Assembly (NCBI GenBank): GCA_028023455.1
Contig: JAQFVV010006448.1
Span: forward strand, 953,431 to 1,017,430
Origin: Epiperipatus broadwayi
Lineage: Eukaryota > Onychophora > Udeonychophora > Euonychophora > Peripatidae
Direction of reading: 5' to 3'
DNA: 64,000 bases
How positions within the stretch are numbered: the stretch's first letter is position 1; the number at the start of each line of letters is the position of its first letter. Shown one piece after another: positions 52,087-63,166 of this stretch. Position numbers and translations under genes: made by a program. The notes under the pieces were generated by a model. The model saw only the letters and a list, made by a program, of their open reading frames with translations, was not told the DNA's origin and did no database searches.

Positions 52087-52924
52087 AATTATGTAAGATT
52101 TAATATGCTTGACGTATATAGTGAAATTAAATTAATAAAAATTACACTAATATTTCTTAAGGCTAAGCACTTTAAGAGCATTCAACTCCATATTCATAGC
52201 CTCCAAACCTAATAATTTATGCAAATCTATGCAAGCTCATTTATATTGTCCATCTCTTTGATATAGAAAAGCATGTATCCTTCCTGTTTATTGCCTTCAA
52301 GTCTCTTGCCATATACCATGCTTCTTTCACCTTCCTTTTGATGTCATTTCTTTCAGTGGAAATTATTTTAGCACATGCAGGTTCAAATTCATGATTAATC
52401 TCTTTTTGGTGGTCCACAAATACTGAGCTGCCTTCATTTCTGCTTAATACTCTTTTGTATAAGCATTTGTGTTGAGCTACTCTATTGTTTATAGTGGCCC
52501 AGGTCTCACCATAGTATACTGCTCCACAGTTAGCCTGAGGGCATGTCATCTTGTACACCACGTGTGGTGTTGATTGTATGTCAATCTTATACATAGAATT
52601 GTTAATAATTCTATTAGTGTTAGGAGGGGTTCGAAAACCTACTGTGAATTCATTCTGTAATTTTGACTATCAAAAGGAAGGTGAAAGAAGCATGGCATAT
52701 AGCAAGAGATTTGAAGAAATAAACAGGAAGGATACATGCTTTTTTATATCAAAGAGATGGACAATATAAATGAGCTTGCATAGATTTGCATAAAGTATTA
52801 GGTTTGGAGGCTATGAATATGGAGTTGAATGCTCTGAAAGCGCTTAGCCTTAAGAAATATTAGTGTAATTTTTATTAATTTAATTTCACTATATACGTCA
52901 AGCATATTAAATCTTACATAATTA
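52087..52924 (-). mobile_element. Penelope-like element fold-back remnant
   Basis: Arms of 256 bp (52,087-52,342 and 52,669-52,924) are close inverted copies. Each holds the 3' end of a PLE ORF and its 3' untranslated tail (ending at AATTATGTAAGATTTAATAT on the outside). The middle 326 bp is unique and encodes the GIY-YIG domain. Inverted terminal duplications are known for PLEs. The element is 5'-truncated: no reverse transcriptase is present. Confidence 0.8.
52241..52594 (-). pseudogene. GIY-YIG endonuclease domain of a Penelope-like element
   Basis: A 117-codon frame that carries nearly the whole PLE C-terminal nuclease, which nicks target DNA to prime reverse transcription. In order: VVY at 12-14 (the GIY position); C18 and C23; YYG at 27-29 with E30-T31 (the YIG position); R38, the expected catalytic Arg; H42; H62 and H68, which with C18 and C23 form the CCHH pattern typical of animal PLEs; KRKVKEAW with E91 as the expected metal-binding Glu; N103. 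The frame remains open upstream of this Met to about 52,665 (FTVGFRTPPNTNRIINN), so the ATG is internal and not a true start. All key residues seem intact, but without RT the copy cannot move by itself. The C-terminal 30 codons are repeated in the plus direction at 52,680-52,769 within the other arm. Confidence 0.8.
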
Positions 52925-53179
52925 TTAATAGTGAAGAAAAAAATCTGAAATTATAATATAGAATTAATATTATTATTGTAATTTTTGTAATCAATAATAG
53001 CAGTTGTGAATAGATGCAAATGCATTGAAGCAGACTAGTGTTTTTAAAATTGATTACAAACAAAATATCCAGACCAGTAATTTATCATTATATGTTTGGT
53101 CATGTATTAGAAATAAGACAACCTGAAATATATATTTTTACAATTTATATAGTAACACTAAATAATATGGATATTAATT
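52925..53179. other. AT-rich spacer
   Basis: The 65-codon plus frame at 53,038-53,235 runs into the following hairpin and has no recognisable motif. Confidence 0.6.
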
Positions 53180-53288
53180 TTATTAAACAGGCAAAACTCT
53201 CTATACATATTGCCACTCAGTGCAAGCCAGTGTAATCAATGGATTCCAGAGTGACAATACGTATAGAGAATTTTGCCTGTTTTAATAA
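53180..53288. repeat. Hairpin element with 40-bp arms
   Basis: TTATTAAACAGGCAAAACTC plus TCTATACATATTGCCACTC at the left; the complementary arm GAGTGACAATACGTATAGAG plus AATTTTGCCTGTTTTAATAA at the right, with a loop of about 30 bases. A few mismatches only. It could be a small MITE or a decayed structured RNA gene; no evidence for expression. Confidence 0.85.
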
Positions 53289-53599
53289 CAGATATGAGCT
53301 AGCTTAAGAAACGGTGGTCATGTGATGTTTATTGGATATTAATTTTAGTTTTATTGTAAAATATATCAATTTTATAGAGAAGACCATATTTTTTAAAGAT
53401 TACAATTCTAAAACTAATATTAAGTGATATTTTATTTTTATGTGGATTACTGCCATTATATTGAAATTAATCACTATATAATGCAATAATATCCACTTCT
53501 CATCACTAAGATCTGAGTTCAAATCTGGACAGGGTAAACCTGAATTTTTTAACAAAAAAGAATTTTTATTTTATATAGGTAAAATGTAGCCAATCTAAC
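53289..53599. other. AT-rich spacer
   Basis: GAGTTCAAATCTGGACAGGG near 53,515 resembles a tRNA B box, but no A box or stem structure is visible upstream. Confidence 0.5.
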
Positions 53600-53790
53600 C
53601 AATGATTTAATATTTACTGGAAAATAAACATTTATCAAGTCTTAATAAATTATGAAGATATGTTTGAGAGATCATGATCTGAGCCAACCAATGAGTGCTG
53701 GTCCAGCAGGAAATTTACATCATTGGTATTATTTATCTTTGTCATATGTCTTTGATTATATATTTTAGTATTGTGAGACAAAATAGAAGT
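53600..53790 (-). repeat. Dispersed repeat family X, minus-strand copy
   Basis: Read on the minus strand: ACAAAGATAAAT, then CCAGCACTCATTGGTTGGCT and CAGATCATGATCTCTCAAAC, matching in order the 20.08 kb copy (GATAAATGATC, CCAACACTCATCAGTTGGTT, CAGATCGTTATGCAAC). Confidence 0.6.
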
Positions 53791-54924
53791 TATAAATATA
53801 TTTAAATACATATTGTTTGAAATATCAAGAAATAATGTGTATATGAAGTTAAATTGTAATATGTGTTATATGGATTGCATGGGAAGTGGTTGTTTCTAAT
53901 GTAACTGGAATTTGAGGGTTTGATATGACTTCTGGATGATGGATGGTTGAGATAGGATTGAGTTAAATGTGAAAGATGCACAGATAAAAACAATCAAATA
54001 TATAATGTGTTTTAATTATTTACTTCTTGCTTATGCATTAATACATATTGCATTTTAACACCAAATCATTTTAATTGGATTATAAAATACTTCTTTAATT
54101 GTTATAATAATTATTTTAATCTCCAAAATTTTATGCTTTTTTTGCTAATTATGACAAATTTTATTAACATTATTTTATATTTAATTCTAATGTTAATGGA
54201 ATCACAGATCCACGTATAAAAATAATATATAACAATATTATATAATGTTTGAAAGATTAATGAAAAAATGTAACAAGATGTTAAAATATTTTAGTATTAC
54301 TAGATGTATTTGTATTATACTTTAAGCTATTTCTTATAGTTATAAATGCAAATACCCTTTTTCAATTAACAGAATTTGCTGATTATAATCTAAAATATAA
54401 AATAAACTATTCCAAACTTTTTTTTTAAAATTCAGTTTGTTTTTACTTATGGGAAATGGTTAATTATCGTCATAGAACTAATGACAAAGTTTTTGAACAC
54501 AACGTTTATTCCCATTCTAGAGCTAGCCAATGAAAGAGTTGAGCAAATAACTGTTCTACTTTGAAAGAATGACAAGAACTGACAAATAACTACAAACCCA
54601 ACCAAAATCTATAGTATAATGAAAATAAAGTAATAAAAGAGAGCAAATTATTGGATTGGTTGGAATATTAGTCTAGATGTAATTAAATTTTGAAAGGACA
54701 AACGAAAGAGTTACAAAATAGTAGATGAAAAAGTAAACTCAAACCTCATTAATGTCTTAAAAATAATATAGTTTTAAAATCATAATTTTCTTATGCTATG
54801 TAATAATGACTTATGATTCGGATTATAAAATTAAAACTGTAAAAACAAAACAGTCATCACTTACTATATATTTTACATTATTGTATATTTCTGTTTTAAC
54901 CCTTTCTATAATCAACTACTAATC
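53791..54924. other. AT-rich DNA, nothing recognised
   Basis: No supported gene, RNA or repeat. Confidence 0.6.
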
Positions 54925-55200
54925 AATCTATTTATTTATACGTCTGTCTATCTATATTTCTACTTATCTATTCATCTATATATTATATTTTATTGATCAT
55001 CTGTCTATTAATTAATCTATTTATTAATCTTTTATTTGAATATATATCTTTTTATATATATGTCTATTTATCTATCTATTTATTTATCTACCTATCTATC
55101 CATCTATCCATCTATCCTTATATTTATCTATCTATCTGTCAAGCTGCTTACCTACTTACTTTTCTACTTGCATATATGTCCATTTATTGTCAATTTATAA
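54925..55200. repeat. Degenerate (ATCT)n / (ATTT)n array
   Basis: Interrupted tetranucleotide units similar to those at 4.0-4.5 kb. The 89-codon plus frame here is its translation. Confidence 0.9.
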
Positions 55201-55346
55201 TAATATTACTGATATATAATTTTTATTTGTGCAGACAAAAATATCAATGGATGATATGTTGACTGTGAATCTGAGTTTTCCAAGACATAATAAAAGTGGA
55301 TTCATTAGTAGATTCATGTGATGACTCTAAAAAGTGTGATTATCAG

Positions 55347-56351
<1,005 letters not shown>

Positions 56352-56689
56352 GTTTCAACAATAATAAACTTTATTAATTCTTCTAGTTACTTAGTATTAC
56401 AATGCCAATCAATTGTAGCAAGATATATGTTTAATTCTATTACTCATATTTTATGACACTTCAAATTTGAGTGTTACCATTCTCATTTTATCAACAGTAC
56501 ATATCTATATAGGTATTTGTAAATGATTCTAACCACTCTGGAAGTCATTGTCAAGTCAACATATTATTATCAAATAGGAGCTTAATATTGATCAATTTTT
56601 CTTTCATTCTTAGCAAGTAGGTGATTCATTTTAATCATGGTTCTTTAATTTTTAGATCTTATGATATATCAGGGAAAGTCATTATAAGG

Positions 56690-56790
56690 GTATATGAAGA
56701 TTCTTTGTCATGCAATTGGATTTGATTTATCCAATGTCTAACTTTGAAATTTTTATTGACTGAATTAAGTCCTCTCACATTAATAATCTT
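56690..56790 (-). pseudogene. LINE ORF2 endonuclease N-terminus fragment
   Basis: Minus-strand translation gives KIINVRGLNSVNKNFKVRHW followed by INQIQLHDKESSYTLIMTFPD in part. The motif (W/I)NVRGLNSxNK...VRxWI is the usual opening of the apurinic-type endonuclease of LINE ORF2, with the Asn that helps bind the active-site metal. The later endonuclease motifs are not found because the sequence is broken by stops soon after. The position just downstream of the ORF1 remnant on the same strand supports the call. Too short for the ORF finder threshold; a fragment only. Confidence 0.6.
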
Positions 56791-57091
56791 GTTTGATTTT
56801 AAGCACTCATGTCTTGCTTCTTGTCTCCCTTCACATCCATGGAATCCTGGAACACTAGCCCACTCGCTTTATTCTCTGCTACAGCCAGCCATATATTGCC
56901 AACTCACCATGAGGGCTCTCTTGTTCAATTATCACTTTTTTAAATCTCTATCTTTTTTGCCAGTTGCACCTTTGTTGAGCTTGTATTTCTATTTGGGTAG
57001 GCAAATCTGAAGTGATAGCTTCCATCACTTCAGTCAATGGTTTTTTCATAGTTGTTGGCTGTGATAAAACTTTGGTTGCTATTCTCCACCT

Positions 57092-58737
57092 TTAGTGTAC
57101 ATCAATCATGTCTTCAATTTCAGTCTTAAGTGCCACTATTTTTCTACAATCATGATTTGCTCTCTCTAACTGCTTTTGTTGATCAATTTTTAGCTGTTTT
57201 GCTTTTGCTCCAATTTTTATCTTCTTTTTATTGTTTAGTTTTTTTTTTCTCATACAGCTGAGATGGCACTTCCTGATATGCAATTTTTAGATGACTTTCA
57301 TTATTATTTTTTGTATGTTATCTAGTTCATTGTTTTAGGCTTTTAAGCCATCTAGTTCTTAGTCACCCTCTATGATATTGATGTATTTTAGCTTCTTATT
57401 TGTCTTTGCTTTATTTTTTCTCCCTTTAATTATATCTTCTTTATCTAGTTTGTCTCTTCACATTTTTTATTATTTTTTTGCATATCTGTTTTTGGTCTTC
57501 GGTGTTCATCAAAGATATCTTCAATTCAAGTCACATATTCCAGTCTGTGATTGTTATCTTGATTTTTTTTTCCTAACTGATTTTGTTGATCAATGTTTAT
57601 CTGTTTTGCTCTTGATTCAATTTTTTATCTTCTTTTCTTTGACTGGGTTCTCTTTCTCAAACAAATGGTATTGAGTTATCTGCAACTTTCAGTATACTTT
57701 GCTTCCTATTTCTTTGTATATCATCTAGTTCTTTATTATTTTTTTGCAAGTCATCTATCTCTTGGCCACCCTCTTGATGTTTGGTGTATTTCCCTTGGTT
57801 GATTTCTTTATCTGGAACCTCCATTTCTGCCTATTTTTTAATTTTTTGCATGCCATCTATTTTTGGCTGTTCTCTGGGTGTTTAGTATTTTCAACTTTCT
57901 TGTCTGGGATTGCTTGACTTTCCACTTGTTCTGTTGTATGTTTCATAATTAATATTTTTGGTGTTTTTGCTGCTGACAGCTCATTGCTGTTGTGCTTTCT
58001 TCCACAGTCTAATGCCAGGTGTTCTTTATTGTCATACACAAAACATTGTGGTCTAAGTCCTTTAATTTGTATGGTCAGTATTGTTTCCTGATCCATTATT
58101 ATACATGGAACGTCTTTCATCTTATGCCCTCACTGATATTGATCTTAAAATAAAAACTGTTTGAAAAAACCAATCCAGGCATGTCTGAGCAATATATTGG
58201 CTTCATATATATTGGCTGTCCAAACACTCTCATTAGTTTTGTGAAATTGTGGATATTATACCCAAAATAGGTATTTTTAATAATACCAGCATGATAATTT
58301 TGCATCCACAGAGCATAATTTTCCAAAGTTTTAATTTTCTCTTGAAAATCCGCACATTGCTTGTTTCTAAAGAATTTTACTGCCAGTTACCTTGTATGTT
58401 CTCCTATGGTTGATACTGAGCTCCACATTCTGTTCCTTGATAACTCTTTGTATAACATTTCCCTAGTAAACTTGTAGAGAGACAGATTTCTATCTGTTGC
58501 TACCAATATGACTGACTTATTGGAGAAAAATCTCTTAAACAAAATAAACATCTTTTTTGGTATGGAGTCATTAAAGATGCGATTTATCTGTTCCACTTCT
58601 TCTTTGGTCCAAATGTTCAGCAAAGGCTGATCAGCATCATACTCATCTATATTTGTATCATTCATTTCATTCAGGTCATCCTGATTGGCCCTTCTAAATT
58701 TTGGAGGTTGTTTCATATTTTGTGAATTTAATTTCAA
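57092..58737 (-). pseudogene. LINE ORF1 (gag-like, CCHC zinc knuckle), broken
   Basis: Three consecutive minus-strand frames. The first (58,737-58,387, 116 codons) has an acidic N-terminus with NEMNDTNIDEYDADQPLLNI and a Lys/Arg-rich end. The second (58,326-58,117) includes LMRVFGQPIYMKPIYCSDMP. The third (58,120-57,857) has the nucleic-acid-binding knuckle CFVYDNKEHLALDC at residues 26-39. The spacing is exactly CX3X4HX4C, but the second Cys is replaced by Tyr, which should abolish zinc binding. The last two frames overlap by 4 bases (ATGA), a frameshift or stop break. After a stop, 57,850-57,092 continues as a degenerate Lys/Gln/Glu-rich tail with an internal duplication. ORF1 proteins of this type coat LINE RNA. 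Not functional here. Confidence 0.65.
57170..57860 (-). repeat. Internal duplication of about 404 bp in the ORF1 tail
   Basis: TTTTGTTGATCAATTTTTAG with GCTCCAATTTTTATCTTCTT near 57,175 matches TTTTGTTGATCAATGTTTAT with GATTCAATTTTTTATCTTCT near 57,580. ATCTAGTTC...CCACCCTC near 57,320 matches near 57,722. On the coding (minus) strand these are Lys/Gln/Glu-rich and coiled-coil-like. Confidence 0.7.
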
Positions 58738-58760
58738 TATATTTGCATGTGTTGTCTATG

Positions 58761-59072
58761 CTCTAATATTGTTATAAATCTGTGATGTCTGATCTGAACC
58801 AACTTTGTCTTGAAATCTGATGTGGACTCCATTTTGAGAATATCCTGTATCAGTGTAACACTTAAGAAAAACTGAGAATAAACAATAAAATCACATACTT
58901 TTTGACCAAAATTCTGTTTTCATTGATAGTGTGACCATTAACTATCTTCAGGTGATGTTTTAAAACCAGTTTTTTTCCAACTCCATATTTTTTCCACCTT
59001 CTGATTGAAACCTTTACCTAATGCATCTAACTAATAGAACAGCAGGAACATATTATATTATTATCAGCATTA
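58761..59072. other. Spacer upstream of the minus-strand LINE
   Basis: Mixed sequence, perhaps 5' untranslated LINE sequence; no frame supported. Confidence 0.4.
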
Positions 59073-59087
59073 TTGTTGTTGTTGTTG

Positions 59088-59177
<90 letters not shown>
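59073..59177. repeat. (GTT)n switching to (ATT)n
   Basis: About six GTT units change to ATT units near 59,091 without interruption. Confidence 0.95.
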
Positions 59178-59178
<1 letters not shown>

Positions 59179-59282
59179 AATCTTTTATTAATACAGAGAT
59201 TAATAAATACTATAGAAATTAATATTATTTAACAATTTCTCAAATAATATTCAATTATTATTTTTTTAAAAAGTGTCATAGC

Positions 59283-59361
59283 ATTGGTCAGAACATGAAC
59301 CCGCAACTTGGGCAACTGTCTGCAAGTGCAAGGCAGTCGTGCTGACCTCTCGACCACCAAT
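59283..59361 (-). mobile_element. SINE head related to tRNA, minus strand
   Basis: On the minus strand ATTGGTG pairs with GACCAAT (6 of 7) as acceptor stem. TGGTCGAGAGG fits the A box. GGTTCATGTTC is a degraded B box. A CTGCC-TTGCACT-TGCAG arm has GCA in the anticodon position (Cys). One stem pair is mismatched and the T arm is irregular, so a SINE or tRNA pseudogene is likelier than a working tRNA-Cys. The head resembles that at 10.66 kb. No poly-T stop follows directly. Confidence 0.55.
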
Positions 59362-59639
59362 GCAAGACAAATATTCAATTAATTTTAATCCAAAAATTTG
59401 CATTTTTATGCTAAAAAGGTCAAATTTAAAATAAAATCATGGTAAATCTAAAGAATATTTTTGTTTTGGTTGAAAAATTGCTTTTAAAGAAGTTTTTTGT
59501 TTGTTAAATGTTTTGCAGTTTATATGTGTGTATTCTTTTATTTAAAATTTTTGATAATAAATTACTTTTAAAGATATGTTATTATTGCAATATATTTGGC
59601 ATTTTAAAAACACTATACATTTGTGAAAACATAGCTATG
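59362..59639. other. AT-rich spacer
   Basis: Nothing recognised. Confidence 0.6.
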
Positions 59640-59812
59640 CTTTAATACTAATAGTAGTAGGAGTAGTAGTAGTAGTAGTAGCAGTAGCAGTATTAGCAGT
59701 AGCAATATTAGTAACAGCAGTAGTAATAGTAGTCATAGTCATAGTAGTAGTAATAGTAGTATTAGCAGTAATAGTAATAGTAGTAGTAGTAGTAGTAGTA
59801 GCAGCAGTAAGT
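59640..59812. repeat. Degenerate (AGT)n array, about 173 bp
   Basis: AGT/TAG units with AGC, ATT and CAT variants; older than the pure arrays. Confidence 0.92.
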
Positions 59813-59899
59813 TCTGCAGGATACAGTCCATTTGTCTACAATCATATTAACAAGATCTAGTATTTTAAGCTCCAAAAGTACTTTAAATCTCACCCTGCT

Positions 59900-60720
59900 A
59901 TTTTTTTTTAAATTCCAATGGATTAATAACAAATTAATAATTTTGTATTATATTTTTCATTTAGAATTTCAATTAAAATCAAGTTACCCTATAATAATTT
60001 GGAAAACAATATGGTGACAATATCATCAAGTGATCAAAAAAGCCTATCACCAATATTACCAGTTCAAAATTTCAAACTCCAAAATTCAGTCAATCATAAT
60101 AATTTATTTTTAATTTTGTTGTAGTAATTTTTAATTTTTTTTTTGGGAAAAAAAAGGAAAGAAAATTGAAGTTCCCCAGGAAGCAGTTCACTTGCTCACA
60201 AACAAGTTAGTAAGCTGTGTTTTTTATACTTAAACATATTCAAACTCTTAGGCTATCAGGAGAAAAAAAACTACCTTCATATGTCTTTTTCAATTCAATC
60301 AGTTGGTAACTTCTAATTTTGCGTTACATTTTTAGTTCAAATTTTCAATTAAAATCTAGTTACTTAAAGATATTTTTTTTAAAAAAAAACATCACATGAT
60401 CAGTATCTGCTGATGGTAATACCAGTTCAAAATTTCAAAAATCCAAAGGTCAGTCAACATATGCTTTTTATTTTTAATGTTATTCTAGTAAACTTTGATA
60501 TTTGTTTAGTAATAAAAATTCAATCTCACATTCCCCAGCAATCATTTCACTTGCTCATAACCAAGTTAACAAGCTCTGATTGTTTATGCTTATAAAATAC
60601 TCAAAACCTTAGGATAATAAGTTTAAAAAAACTTCCATTATACACCTTTTCAATTTTCAATCAACTGATAATTTATTTTATATTTTGTGTTTAAAACAAA
60701 TTACTAATGATAATTTCAAA
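59900..60720 (+). repeat. Tandem repeat with 363-bp period, about 2.3 copies
   Basis: ACCAGTTCAAAATTTCAAA starts at 60,058 and 60,421. Each is followed in register by GTCA, TTCCCCAG, TCACTTGCTCA and AACAAG, and the preceding partial unit supplies TTTCAATTAAAATC and AGTTAC. Copies are diverged. The 60- and 61-codon frames here are not conserved between units. Confidence 0.75.
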
Positions 60721-61270
60721 AAAAAAGACATTTTCAATGCCAAGCCTAACCACTACCCAGCATTTACCATGTCTCCCTATGTCTGAACCTATGTTACACT
60801 TAAACCACATCAGCCTCACCTCTAACACAGTCAACCACAGACCCAGAGTTTGATCATTCTAACTCAAACTCTAACTCATCAATTGAAAACAATTGTAATA
60901 CAGCTGTACCATTACTGTCATCTGAAAATCTGGACCCTCTACCCATGGATCTACTTAAATCTTATCAAAAAGCTTACACAGTCTCCATCTCTAGCTAAGC
61001 TAGATCCAGAGTCTAATCAATCTATTCAATTCAACAATTGAAACTAATTTTAACAGCTGTATAACCATCCTCCTCTCAAATACTCATCTATTCAAGTTTA
61101 ATAAAAATAGGTATACCATAGTTAACAAAACATCTTCACCATTATGAAAACAATCCCACAATGCCTTCTACCTATACCAATACATCCCAACAAAAACAAG
61201 ATAAAACCTGATCACCAAAAGAAAATCTGCATCCTAAAGGGTAAAAAAGAATTGACATTCATTTAATATC
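60721..61270 (+). other. C-rich, formerly coding-like segment
   Basis: Less AT-rich with runs of codon-like sequence. One frame reads MPSLTTTQHLPCLPMSEPML to a stop at about 60,853; an adjacent frame covers about 60,810-60,998 (NTAVPLLSSENLDPLPMDLL inside). A 166-bp direct repeat (CAGAGTTTGATCA near 60,843 and CAGAGTCTAATCA near 61,009) breaks it. I recognise no family; it might be the low-complexity N-terminal part of a retroelement ORF. Confidence 0.3.
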
Positions 61271-61394
61271 AGTGTCTGCAGACCTCACAAACAATTGCCA
61301 CACACTCATGAAAATCACTAGTCTCTCATATATGTTACCCAGGTAACCCAAACACATATAATACTAAACCTGCTGTGCATGTGTAAATACAGCA

Positions 61395-62028
61395 ATCTAG
61401 AGCATCCCCAATTCATGTAATCTTGTGTAAATTAATAAATCAACATTTACATATGTAAGCCTACAACTACTGATTGCTAATGTAAACACAGCAAACAAGC
61501 TATGTAAACCCCTTGTAATTATTCCACTACTTGTAAAAAAATTTTCCAGTCCTGGGTAAATCAATAAACCAACTTTTACATATGTAAACCTACAACTATG
61601 GATTGCTCTTGTAACCAAAGCAATCCAAACTATGTAATACTCTTGTAATTAATCCACAACATGTAAAAAATCTTGTAATCTTCAGTAAATCAATGAATCA
61701 ACATTTACATACATAAATATATATCTATGGATTGCCTATATAACCACATCAATCCAAGCTATTTAAACTGTTGTTACTAATCCACAGCATGTAAATTTCT
61801 GTAATCTCATGTAAATTAACTTTTACATATGTGCCCCTACAACTACAGATTGTCTATGTATACCACAGCCCTCCAGGCTATGTAAAACTGTTGTAACTAA
61901 TCCATAACATGGAAAAATTCATGTGAAAATGAGTAAAGCAACTTTTATATATGTAAGCCTAAACTGTGGATTGTCCATGTAAACACAGCAATCCTTGATA
62001 TGTAAACCCCTTGTAATGTTCTAAAAAA
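61395..62028 (+). repeat. Satellite of about 120-129 bp, five units
   Basis: Units are marked by CAAC(A/T)TTTACATATGTAA at 61,441, 61,570, 61,699, 61,818 and 61,939. Each continues with CTACAACTA, GATTG, TGTAA and CACAGCAAnCCA-like blocks, TATGTAAA, CTTGTAA and TAATCCAC. The units are diverged and the period shrinks to the right. Confidence 0.85.
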
Positions 62029-62059
62029 ATAAAGCTTATCATTGAAACATAATAGTAGC

Positions 62060-62114
<55 letters not shown>

Positions 62115-62141
62115 ATAGTGGTAGTACTAGTAGTAGTAGTA

Positions 62142-62230
<89 letters not shown>

Positions 62231-62231
62231 A
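62029..62231 (+). repeat. Retroelement 3' end with compound (AGT)(AAT)(AAC)(TA) array
   Basis: AATAAAGCTTATCATTGAAA is followed by about 95 bp of AGT, about 50 bp of AAT, four AAC units and (TA)n. The first 20 bases are an inverse match to sequence beside the array at 56,351, which suggests a shared retroelement 3' end with a simple-repeat tail. Confidence 0.8.
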
Positions 62232-62934
62232 TAAACTTGAATTTGTGTAACTCTTAATGGGATATTTCAACCTTATTAACACAAAAAATTTTCAATTTAT
62301 TGTCAAGATAACCTTGATGAATAAAATATAAAAATTCATTATTTATTCTGGTCACTAATATTAATATAGACATAAAAATTGACATTTAGGTAGTAACAGA
62401 TTGCAATTTTTAAATTCAAAGAAATTTAATAAACTCCATTAAGAAGGCAAATATAGCTTGTTTTAAAAGCAGAGAAAAATAATATTTTCAATTTTATAAT
62501 TAAGAGAATCAACTTGATTTTGCATAAAACCATATGGTTAACAGATGTAAGTTACATGATAATAAACTAAGCTCATCAATACCAGGAATCTTTGTTCTAT
62601 TAAAGAGAACCTTTATGAATGTCATTCACTTTTGATGCATGTTGGTGGCAAATTATATGAAAATATACTTCTGCACTCTGTTTTTATTTAATATTAAATC
62701 TGTTGATACTATCTGGCTGCATAATTCTAAGACAGACTTTTCAATTTTTTTTTTACTAACATTTATAAGTAATTTATTTATAATTATATCTATACTAATA
62801 TTTTGAACCTATGCCCATTTAGTAAATGTAGGAATTTAATGCGTATTACTCTCGAATTTTATGAAAATATAAAGCAAGTAGCTATAATATATATATATTA
62901 CTAGATTTCATTATAATAAATAGAGGGACTTAAA
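62232..62934. other. AT-rich DNA, nothing recognised
   Basis: No gene or repeat supported. Confidence 0.6.
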
Positions 62935-63090
62935 CTTAAGATTTTCAATCTTTATTTATCCTCCACTCCATCTCAAACAACTGATACACATGACTGCACA
63001 CATGTGAAAAAAATAAATGTTCCCCAATATACAAATTTTGTATAAAAACAGCACTCAGTGACAAAACAGTTTATATATGTTTCCTTAGAA
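62935..63090 (+). repeat. Dispersed repeat family X, plus-strand copy
   Basis: AAGATTTTCAATCTTTATTT, CTCCATCTCAAACAA, ACACATGACTGCACACATGT, AATAAATGTTCCCCAATATA and CAGCACTCAGTGACAAA align in order with the copies at 20.08 and 50.2 kb. Confidence 0.6.
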
Positions 63091-63166
63091 TTAATTGAAC
63101 CAAGTATTCTTTCAACACTTATGCATATTAGCATTAAAAATGACAAAGTGTCAAGATATATATATA

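Larger units (their letters stand above)
56352..58760 (-). mobile_element. Minus-strand LINE remnant (ORF1 and start of ORF2)
   Basis: Reading on the minus strand, a gag-like ORF1 (58,737 to about 57,092) is followed by an ORF2 start with an endonuclease N-terminus (56,790-56,690). This is the normal gene order of I/Jockey-type elements. The element then degenerates and ends next to the (ATT)n array at 56,351, opposite in direction to the plus-strand LINE. Confidence 0.65.

Noticed and set aside
53470-53540. Possible tRNA B box GAGTTCAAATCTGG
   Set aside because: No A box, acceptor stem or anticodon arm can be drawn upstream.
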